From positions 64,001-124,000 of the forward strand of contig WPIO01000194.1 of assembly GCA_009760855.2 (NCBI GenBank): DNA of 60,000 nt. Direction: 5' to 3'. The notes beneath the pieces were generated by a model. That model had not been told where the DNA came from. It saw nothing but the letters and a program-made list of their open reading frames with translations, and did no database searches. Both the position numbers and the translations under genes were made by a program. This document shows, in pieces, positions 44,784 through 53,340 of this stretch. Source of the DNA: Cristatella mucedo (taxonomy: Eukaryota; Bryozoa; Phylactolaemata; Cristatellidae). Numbering within the stretch: the stretch's first letter is position 1; every line of letters starts with the position of its first letter.

Positions 44784-45615
44784 TTAAATAAATAAATCCA
44801 TTGTCCATCCCAAATCTGATACTTGCATTAGTTTTAAGAAGATTAGGCACCTTCTTCCACAATCTGTTTGATTATATTGTTGTTACTTAAACGTTTGAAA
44901 TGTTGGTATATCACCGAAATACTTTATTACTTCAGGCATTGGTAAAGCACCTAATGAATCAAAGTAAAAATATTTGTTTCCTTTTTTAAGTGCTACCCAG
45001 TGATATATTGCTTTTTTTGAATCGCCAGTATTACAAATAAGACATTCATTTCCTAATGGTTTTGTTAGTTCATCTCTTGCAAATACACCTCTATATTTTT
45101 TTATGTTTAATTCTTTTATATAATTATTTATTTCTATATCAGTCAAAGGTGATGGTTTTACTTTTTTTAATTGTTCAAGTCTTTTTTAGTTCTGCAATCA
45201 TTTGTTTTTTATCAGCACATCCAGCAACTACTGAACCACTATATCTATCACTACTACATGAGAATTTTTTACTAAGTGCATTTGATATTGCTGCAAAGAG
45301 TGCATTTGTTGGAAGAAATTCTCCTCTACTTACCTGTCTTCTACCTGATCTTTCACTTACTTGATGTCTACCTGAACCTTTACTTACTTGATGTCTACCT
45401 GAACCTTTACTTACTTGATATCTACCTGCACCAGCTGTCGTTGAACTAACCGTCGTTGAATCAGATCTCAACTTAACAAACTTTGACTTCTTACTATCAC
45501 AAATAGTACAAATACCTTTAAGCATTCCTCTCATTCATTTCTTACTATTTACATCTTCATATTCTTCATGAATTGTCTCTGTTTGTTTTTTAAACTTTAA
45601 ACAATATGTTTCCAT
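44784..45615 (-). pseudogene. DUF5679-like domain joined to adenain-type cysteine protease
   Basis: ATG is at 45615. The N-terminal METYCLKFKKQTETI and MLKGICTICDSKKSKF (about 45480-45530) look like a DUF5679 zinc ribbon. A short tandem repeat (GRHQVSKGS-type) follows at about 45350-45430, then GEFLPTNALFAAISNAL. After one frameshift near 45178 come KYRGVFARDEL (about 45075-45107), HWVALKKG (about 44980-45003), YFYFDSLGALPMPE (about 44935-44975) and, after another frameshift at about 44880, QTDCGRRCLIF. These carry the His, Asp and Cys of the maturation protease that cleaves capsid proteins in adenoviruses and Polintons. A stop at about 45539 also breaks it. Confidence 0.75.
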
Positions 45616-45635
45616 ATTTATTATAATATAAACAA
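45616..45635. promoter_or_regulatory. short divergent intergenic region
   Basis: Only about 20 AT-rich bases (with ttattataatataaac) separate the starts of the protease-side gene and the ATPase. The inverted copy keeps the same layout at 52895-52916. It probably holds both promoters. Confidence 0.5.
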
Positions 45636-46306
45636 ATGTCTTTGCAAGTTGGAGCTTTCAATTTTGGACAAGATGTGGATACAAGGCATAAGGAACCGTT
45701 ACCTAAAGTTCCAATTAGAGCATTAGTACTTCGACCTAGTGGAACAGGTAAATCACAATTTGTAATGAATTGGATATTTTATGGAATGCTTAATTATGAT
45801 ACTTGTATAATTAATGCTTCAAGTTTAGACCAAAAGTTATATCGTAGTCTTATGTCAATGACTAAAGATGAGCCTGCTTACGTTTGGGTTAATGGAATTG
45901 AGTCAATGCTAAAAGTTGATTCTTATGAGAATTGTAAGAATATTGGTGTATTAGATTATTTGATGACAGAAGATCAATCTAAGATATTAGATTATTTTAC
46001 TAGAAGAAGACATACAGGATTGAATATATTTTATCTTGCTCAAGGATTTACTAATATTCCAAAAAGAGAAAAAAAGGAAACAATATCAATATGATAATAA
46101 TCTTTTAACACAACAATGCTGATATAGAATAAATTCGTTATTATTATGTTGGTGATATTGATAAGGAAATGTTTAAAGAATGGGTCAACTATTTCACAAG
46201 AAACCGATTTCGTTACTGTGTTCTTGATCTAACTAAAACAGAATCAGAAGGAAAATTTTGGTCGGTAGATAGTTCAGGTAAACAAATATTACCTATTTTT
46301 AATTAA
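45636..46306 (+). pseudogene. FtsK/HerA-type genome packaging ATPase (A32-like), copy A
   Basis: It starts MSLQVGAFNFGQDVDTRH. The Walker A region reads LRPSGTGKSQFVMN (45727-45768), so the first Gly of GxxGxGKS is Arg. Later come DYLMTEDQSKILDYFTRRRH (45955-46014) and NIFYLAQGFTNIPKR (46024-46068), typical of Polinton ATPases (arginine-rich sensor end). A frameshift after 46068 and TAA codons at about 46105-46135 break it. The C-terminal FRYCVLDLTKTESEGKFWSV is still readable and it ends TAA at 46304. Family role: pumping the genome into the capsid. Confidence 0.85.
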
Positions 46307-46318
46307 ATATAGAAGAAA

Positions 46319-47295
46319 ATGATTAATGTTAAAATATATGCAAGTAAAAACAAACCTTACAGATGAAGTGTTCAAGAAGCAATATATTTAGAGAAAAAAC
46401 TTACTAATTTAGAAAGTTTACGTGTTGCTAAAATACTTGATAATGCTCAAGAGATACAAAAAATTGAAGCATAAATGCAGGTAAAAATTACAGTCGAACA
46501 TGAACTAAATGAACGTGCGTTAGAGAAATCAACTGATAATTCTGGTAATAGTGTTATTGATAAGTAGAAAAGAATAAGACCATCACTTGCAGCTCAAAAG
46601 GAAGAACAGGAACAAGCTAAAAGATTGTTAGAGTATAAAACACCAGTAGATATTTCTAATATAGTAAAAAAATGGATTTGCAGCTATTGTTGAAATAAAA
46701 AACCTAAAAAAGCTGTAACTATTGCAAATCAAGCTAAGACAAGTGCTGCTAATCCAGAAATAAGAGAAGTAATTGATTCACTTCAAAAAGGAATTGCAGA
46801 GCATCTTAAAGTTATTCCCTCAAATAGTAAAAAACCTGGTAAGAGAGTTAAAAAGGCAAAGGTTGTTTCTGTTTTTTAAGAACCTGTAGTTACAATTGTT
46901 CAAGAATCTGTTCCAGTTCAGTCTGAAACAGATATTCTAAAAGATAAGAAACAATATCTTCTTGCTAAAAATAAACTAGAGGATGTGTATCTAACAAAGT
47001 AAGAAGTGCAATAGAAAGTATGAGAGTAGATAATAAAGAATCATTTAATTCTGATGTTGGATTTTTTCTTGCAGAATTGAGATCTTTGGATAAGGGAAAT
47101 CAAACAGAAAATGTGATTTATAGTTATCTTACTTATGCAGGTAAAGGAGTAGAGATAGTTCCATTGATTGTAAAATCTGAAAAACAAGTACTTGATAAAC
47201 TTGTTCTATGGCTAAGTGAACTAAAACTTGCAGCCGGAAATAGAGGTGTAATACCTTTAATAAGTTCTGCTGTTGAATATCTTGCTTCATCTTGA
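46319..47295 (+). pseudogene. unknown virion-region gene, copy A
   Basis: ATG at 46319 follows 'atatagaagaaa'. It is Lys/Glu-rich with probable coiled coil (LEKKLTNLESLRVAKIL...), a basic middle (GKRVKKAKVV) and a C-terminal part 47020-47295 rich in Leu. It has several stops. The first ~180 bases match the inverted copy at 52074-51890 closely. No family was recognised. Confidence 0.5.
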
Positions 47296-47340
47296 AAAGC
47301 ACCAAAAAATATGTTGCGAAGATAAACAATATTTTATTTA

Positions 47341-47355
47341 ATATATATAGAAATG
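47341..47355 (+). promoter_or_regulatory. start-proximal TATATAGAAATG motif
   Basis: atatatatagaaATG before the capsid-like gene of copy A. Confidence 0.65.
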
Positions 47356-48163
47356 AGTGACTTGGTAAAAAAGTTGCTAGTGATATATTAAAGAATCTTG
47401 AAAGCATTAGGAGAACTAGTCAAGGAAGAAAGGAAGGATATGTTTTTAATATAACTGGAACGACTAATCCAATAAGAGCTAGAATTGAGACACCAATATT
47501 ACTAAGAGGTAAAAACTTTTAGATATGTTTTCAGAAATTCGCTGCAACTAACTCTATTAGAAATATAACTGAAACTAATCATACTTTTGCTTATAGAGTT
47601 ACTTGTGGTTCAGGACAAATTATAACATTAAGACCTGGAATATATGGTGGTACAACTGATGATATAAATTTTGGTATTGCTGATATAATTAATAATTCAA
47701 TTACACAATCTGAAGCTACAACTGACAATTTTCAACTAGGTCTTGATACAGCAACTTCAAACTCATGAGTTATGTTAACTGTTGATTGGTCATTCCTTGC
47801 AAGTAAATCAACTCTTTCTGCTGTGTTAGGATTTACTGCTGCTGCTTATACTAAACTTTCTGCTGCTGACTAATTGCTAAGATGTATCCGGATATTACAC
47901 CTATTGTTTGTACACCTTACACTAAAGTTCATTCTGAGAAAGAAGCATTTGTAACTAATATTGATTTTAGAGCTGTAAATTGTAACATGGTTGCTAGTGG
48001 AACTAGTTTTATAAATGGAAAAGAATCACAAGTATTAGCTAGTTTTCCTTATGATGCTTATCCGTGGAATTTGATGGTTATGAACCAAAAACTATTGAAT
48101 ATCATAATGTTGCTAATGCTTATATCTAGTAATGTTTTCATAACGCCTAACCCTGTAATTTAG
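47353..48163 (+). pseudogene. capsid-like (jelly-roll?) protein, copy A, truncated
   Basis: ATG follows 'tatatatagaa'. It contains YVFNITGTTNPIRARIETP, LRPGIYGGTTDDINFGIA (about 47629-47683) and TPIVCTPYTKVHSEKEA. It aligns along its length with the minus-strand gene at 51442-50599, up to about 48125. There homology ends, where copy A meets copy B. A capsid role is inferred from position after the ATPase and from the beta-rich sequence; I cannot prove it by a motif. Stops are at about 47520 and 47767. Confidence 0.5.
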
Positions 48164-48164
48164 T

Positions 48165-49655
48165 CTAATTTTCTTTGATCTCTCACTTGAAATATCTGCA
48201 AGTGCTCTTTGAATGCTTTCTTTTGATGTTAGACATGCAACAACGAGTCTCATTTTGACATTGCAATTTTGAAAGCATTCCAAACTCCACTTCCAGCAGC
48301 ACCAGATGCTAATCTTGTCACCATTGTGTTGCCATTTGCACCAGCACCAGATGCATTAGTCATACTAAGATCTCTATCAAATCCACCGACTCTTGTCATT
48401 TCAAGTGTAAATGGAATATTATAAAGAATTGTATTCATATCAGCACAAAAACCAGTTATATTGGTATTTATAAGACATTTTTTAATTACGAATCCATTGT
48501 TTGAAGTAGTAGTTGTAGAAGCGTCAGGACTTACATAAGAAGTAAGACTTGTAGATAAATCGCCAGCTCCACTTACTTAATCTTTTCTCCATCCTGTAGC
48601 AGGACCTTCAGTTCTGTTATATTCATTCGGACAACATAAGAGACCCATTAGTGGTGTAACACTTCCAACTCCTTCCTTTAGTGGGATTCTTTTAATCTTT
48701 TTAGTGCCAAGTCTAACTCTCATACTACTAATAATCCAAGCACCAGCATTTTTAACAAGACCAACAGAAAGATATCTATGAGGAATATCAAAAGCTCCAC
48801 CAGCAGCAGTTTGAATTTGTATTTGTCTTAAAGTAAAAGATAATTATCAGATAGAACATAACAGGTTTGTTGTTCACCGGGGACAACGAAACTAACTAAT
48901 TTACTAGTAGCACTGTCCGTTTCATTTCCATTAACTTGATAAACTCTCTAAATTTATAGTCTTTAAGTGTGCAGTCAGGAAACTCAGGAACTCCAAGTTC
49001 GAGTATACTATCGATTGGTGCACTTGCCATTTCTTCTCTATATAAAAAACTAAAATTGTATTTTGGAATATATAATCCAGCACCTAATTTTCTCTTTATG
49101 TTTCCACCATAAGTATCAATTATAGGAGAACGAACAACAGCTTTATCATTAATTACTTTTGCTAATTTTATAAAAGCTTTAGGATAATTCTCTTTAAGAG
49201 TATATGAATAGTCTTCCACTTCCGGATCTTCCTCTATCTTTGCCTTTCTACTGTTTTTAGATTTTTTCTTAGTAACCTTATCAAGCATGACTTTTTTTAG
49301 TTTAAGATCCATCTCTGTCATTTTCGTGTCATATTCTTAATCTTTTCTTTTTTTCAATCTCATATTCAAGATCTTTCTTTCTTTTTTCTTCTTCAAGTTT
49401 GTCATCCATCTCTCTTCATCTAACAGCGTAATCTTGCTCTATCTTTTCTTTCTTTGCTTGTAGTTCAGTAAGTTTTCTTGCTAGATGCATTTCAATACCT
49501 TTGTTAGCACTCATTAATCCAGCATCAACAGCTTTTCTTGTAGTACCGAAATTTTTATTAAAATGTCAAGACCAGCATCAGACTTGGCTCCTGAACAACG
49601 ATGTATACCTTCATGCATTCCATCATGATCAACTATTGCATAGCTACCCATTGCT
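48165..49655 (-). pseudogene. large virion-region gene (candidate major capsid), broken
   Basis: It starts MGSYAIVDHDGMHEG at about 49655 after 'atatagagca'. It continues with a Glu/Lys-rich coiled coil (49330-49500), then TEMDLKLKKVMLDKVTKKK, a conserved-looking domain with NYPKAFIKLAKVINDK and LGAGLYIPKYNFSFLYREEM, and, in other frames, SFVVPGEQQTCYVLSDNY, FTLEMTRVGGFDRDLSMTN and RLVVACLTSKES. Length (about 490 codons) and position would fit a major capsid protein, but no signature proves it. There are stops and at least three frame changes. It ends at the junction with copy A. Confidence 0.4.
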
Positions 49656-49663
49656 CTATATTA

Positions 49664-49833
49664 CTTTGAAATTTCTATTGTTGCAACTACATCACTAATT
49701 ATACTTACAGGGTTTTCATTTTGGTCTGTTAAAATTATCTTAAAACTACTTATTCCATCTACATCACCTCGCCTTGGTAAATATAATACATTAGGAATAT
49801 GTAGATCAACCTTTTCACTTGAACTAATATCAT

Positions 49834-49877
<44 letters not shown>

Positions 49878-50590
49878 TAAAGATGTACCTTGCTCTTTGA
49901 ATCCTTTCCTTCTATCAACATAATTCTTAAAAGGATCAACTAAGTCACAGTCGACACTTATCCACCGTCTTCCTTTATTATATGGTACAACCATTTTATT
50001 CCATTATTTAAAGACACCAGCGAAATACATTGCTTTTTGTATTGCTTCGTATGGTGTTTTACCTACAAGAGCAGAATAAAAGGTTCCTTGTTGATTTAAA
50101 TTAAAACCAAGAGTATCACCAATTGAATTTGTAACACTACCATTAGTTCCAAGTAAATCAACATAATCACCAACTACTTGTAATCATATTCTATCACCTG
50201 TATGAATACTAAATTGTCTACCTGTGCCATTTCATTTACTTGTTTAATAAAACAAACACTGTTTGTGGATGTTGATGTCGATCCATTTTGAACAACAATA
50301 GTTTTTGGTTGAGGATCTGAAAATGCTTTATTTAGAGCAGCAGTTATTTTATTTGAATTATAACCACCGGGAGAAATTGTAATATATGCAGTACTTATTT
50401 CAGTCATGGACCACCTAAACCAAAGTTTATCATTAAAGCCAGCAGTAACATTTGATATAACTTTATTAGTATATGTGAACTCTACTCTACGTAAACCAAT
50501 TTTATTGTAACCTGAATCAGATGCAAGTGTAAGAGGCGGAGATAATGTTTTTGATTCAGAACTGCTAGTTCCAGTTAATCATATTGACAT
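49664..50590 (-). pseudogene. second capsid-like gene, interrupted by (TA)n
   Basis: ATG at about 50590 follows AATACAGAAA. It has SDSGYNKIGLRRVEFTYTN, ISPGGYNSNKITAALNKAF and the C-terminal IILTDQNENPVSIISDVVAT. The PGGYNSNKITAALN block and the 'TDQN' end parallel the capsid-like gene upstream, so the two look like paralogues. A TA microsatellite (49836-49875) and several stops break it. Confidence 0.45.
49836..49875. repeat. (TA)n microsatellite
   Basis: A 40-base TA tract inside the minus-strand capsid-like gene. Confidence 0.95.
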
Positions 50591-50598
50591 TTTCTGTA

Positions 50599-51442
50599 TT
50601 AAACTTCAAGAATTTCGACAAGAACGGTAATTTCTTGATAATTAGTATCTAACACATTCAAATTCTGATCAGTTACAGTCATTTCTATATTAGAAATAGA
50701 ATCACTTGCTACATAATGATATTTAATAGTAGTTAGTTCATATATCATTTTTTCCCATGGATTGAATATATAAGGAAAACTTCCTAATACTTGTGTTTAT
50801 ATTGAATTAATAAAACCTGACACTAAATAACAACTTACAAGTACTCTATTTAAATTTAACATATTGATTTCCCCTTCAAATGCAAACTTTGTATTAGGTG
50901 CACAAACAACAGGAGTAACACCTGGATGCAGTTCTAAAAAATGTGGATCAGTTGTATAAGCAGCACTTGTAAAACCAAGTGCACTTGCAATACAAGACTT
51001 ACCAGCAAGGAATGTCCAACCAACAGGCATAACAATCAATGAATTAGCATTTTAACTGTCATAAGTAAGAATAAATTTATCAGTTGTATATGATTAACTG
51101 AATTAGTAATTATATCTGGAACACCGATATTTAAATCATCTGTAATTGCAGTATAAATTCCAGGTTTGATTGTTACTGTTTGTTCTGATCCTCCTGCTAT
51201 TCTATAAACAAATGTATTATTAGATTCAGTTATATTTTTATAGTGTTTGATCCACTGAACTTCTCTAAACAAATCCTGAAGTTTGTACATCTTAGTAATA
51301 TTGGTGTATTAATCATAGCTGTAATAGGATTGGTAGTACCAGTTATGTTAAAAACAAATCCTTCCTTTCCTGATTGACTAGAACTCCTAATACTTTCAAG
51401 ATTGTTTAATATTTCACTAGCAATTTTTATCAAGTCACTCAT
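50599..51442 (-). pseudogene. capsid-like (jelly-roll?) protein, copy B
   Basis: ATG at 51442 follows 'tatatagaa'. It has FVFNITGTTNPITAMINTP, IKPGIYTAITDDLNIGV, SCIASALGFTSAAYTTD and a C-terminal MTVTDQNLNVLDTNYQEI, ending TAA at 50601-50599. It is a paralogue of the plus-strand copy at 47353, more complete at the 3' end. Frame changes lie near 51240, 51060 and 50800. Confidence 0.5.
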
Positions 51443-51453
51443 TTCTATATATT
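51440..51453 (-). promoter_or_regulatory. start-proximal TATATAGAAATG motif
   Basis: Minus-strand ATATATAGAAATG before the capsid-like gene of copy B, so the motif is kept in both diverged copies. Confidence 0.65.
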
Positions 51454-52074
51454 ATATAAAAGATTGTTCATCTTTGCAACATATTTCTTTGGAGCTTTTG
51501 GAGATGTAGCAAGATGATTAACAGCAGCCCTGATTGAACCTATTACATCTCTTATTCCAGTAGCAAGTTCACGAAGCCATCAATCAAGTTTATCAAGTAC
51601 TTCTTTTTCACTTTTCACGATCAATGGAACTATCTATTTTCCTTTTTCAACAGGATTATAGTTAAGATAACTATAAATTAAATTTTCGACTGGTTTTCTT
51701 GAATCCAAAGCTCTCAATCGTGAAAGGAGAAATACAACATCATAATCAAATGACTCTTTATCTTCTACTCTCATATTTTCTGTAGCACTTCTTATATTAT
51801 TAGATACTGATCATATAGTCTTAGTTTTATCAAGACGTTATTGTTTCTATTCTTTTAGAACATCTGTTTTAGATTGAAGAACAGGTTCTTGACGTGTTCA
51901 ACTCTATTTCTTGCTCGCATTTCTGCTTCCATCTTAGTATCTCTTGACTGTAATCAAGAATAGCATCAACACGTAAACTTTCTAAATTAGTAAGTTTATT
52001 CTCTAAATGTATTTATTCTTGAGCGCTTCCTTTGTATGGTCTGTTCTTACTTGCGATATTTTACCATTTATCAT
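51450..52074 (-). pseudogene. unknown virion-region gene, copy B
   Basis: ATG at 52074. The opening matches the gene at 46319 nearly base for base in stretches ('aaacttactaatttagaaagtttacg' is present in both). The coding frame is badly broken after about 51900. Confidence 0.45.
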
Positions 52075-52094
52075 TTTCTCATATGTTCAAATAA

Positions 52095-52454
52095 AAAATA
52101 ATTTATAATTGTTTAACTGTACTATCAACAGACCAAGTATTCCTTCTGATTCTGTTCTAGTTAGATCAGTAACACAATAACTAAATCTTCTTTTATTACA
52201 GGAACTCCACAAATCTTTAAAAAATTTTCTTATCTATATCACCCACATACGAACATCACGAATGTATTCTATATCATAGTATTATTTTGTTTAGATATTA
52301 TAATCATATTAATAGTTTGTCTTATTTCTCTTCTAGGAATAGTAGTTAAATCCTCAAGGCAAGATATATATACATATATATATATATTTATATATATATA
52401 TATAATATTATCTATATATATATATATATATATATACATAATATATATATATAT

Positions 52455-52506
<52 letters not shown>

Positions 52507-52894
52507 TCCTTTATGTCTGCCTCTAGTAAAATAATCTAATATCTTAGATCGATATCTTCTGTATATTAAATCATCTAATACAACAACAATTCTTACGATT
52601 CTTATAGGAATCAACTTCTGGCATGATTATCAATTGTATTAATCTAAACGTAAGCAGTTTTATCTTTTATCATGGATGTAAGACTAAGATATGACTTTTG
52701 ATCTTATCTTGAAGCAATGATTGTACCTGTATCATAATTGAGCATTCCATAAATATCCAATTCATTACTAACTGTGATTTACCTGTTTCAACTTGGTCTA
52801 AGCACTAATGCTCAATAGGACTTTAGGTAATGTTTCTAATGTTCAGTATCTATAATTCTTGTCCAAAATTGAAAGCTCTAACTTGCAACGACAT
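52095..52894 (-). pseudogene. packaging ATPase, copy B, split by (TA)n
   Basis: It starts MSLQVRAFNFGQ at 52894. The sequence follows the copy at 45636, including DYFTRGRHKGFNI at about 52504-52545, where a ~140-bp TA tract is inserted. The C-terminal part is readable at 52100-52320 with stops. It is clearly non-functional. Confidence 0.7.
52364..52503. repeat. (TA)n microsatellite inside ATPase copy B
   Basis: About 140 bases of imperfect TA repeat with a few TACATA and TATTA interruptions. Confidence 0.95.
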
Positions 52895-52916
52895 TTTTTT
52901 CTTATTATAAATTACT

Positions 52917-53290
52917 ATGGAAATTTCAGTTTTTGAAATGTTAAAAAAACAAACTGATACAATTCATGGACAATATGTAGAATTAGATTCAAACTAAAGG
53001 AATGAAAGGGATATTTTGTAAAGGTGTTTGTTCTATTTGATGATAGTAAAGCAGTCTCAAAGTTTGTTAAGTCGAGATGTGGTGCTGGATGAATTTTCTC
53101 ATTGAAGAAGAATGGGCACTGGTAGGTAGTCCATCTCATGGTTAAAAGAACTGGTTCAGGATCTAAAGGTGCTAGTGAATTATTATCTCGTATGGAAAAA
53201 ATAGGTAGAAACAGGTATTCTATCTATCCTTTGAAAAAGATTAGTAACGCATCTGCCCCTTTACCAGCTAGCTTTTGCAAGAATAATTAA
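52917..53290 (+). pseudogene. DUF5679-like gene, copy B
   Basis: It starts MEISVFEMLKKQTDTIHG. The DNA matches the start of the minus-strand gene at 45615. Frames are broken; a downstream frame has KRTGSGSKGASELLSRMEK (about 53135-53195). No protease part was recognised after it, so this copy is truncated or replaced. Confidence 0.5.
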
Positions 53291-53340
53291 ATGAACATAG
53301 TATAAATATTTCAGGTAGCCAAGAGATATACTGGTATGGG

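Larger units (their letters stand above)
45200..48125 (+). repeat. inverted duplication, left arm
   Basis: It is paired with 50650-53290 in inverted orientation. The gene order (DUF5679-like, ATPase, coiled-coil gene, capsid-like gene) is the same. Identity is about 75-85% by eye over the alignable parts, too low for an assembly fold-back. Confidence 0.75.
50650..53290 (-). repeat. inverted duplication, right arm
   Basis: This is the counterpart of 45200-48125. It has the same four genes in mirrored orientation, with an inserted (TA)n at 52364-52503. Confidence 0.75.
33761..53340. mobile_element. decayed Polinton/Maverick-like virus-like element, composite of two copies
   Basis: This is an AT-rich island with the Polinton gene set: protein-primed PolB, packaging ATPase, adenain-type protease, capsid-like genes and accessory genes. 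Copy A reads 33833 to about 48125. Copy B reads on the minus strand from about 53290 to 48165 and repeats A's ATPase-to-capsid block in inverted order. Nearly every gene has stops or frameshifts, so it is an old integrated copy and not a live element. No integrase and no terminal inverted repeat were recognised, so both ends are estimates based on base composition and the last homologous gene. Confidence 0.85.
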
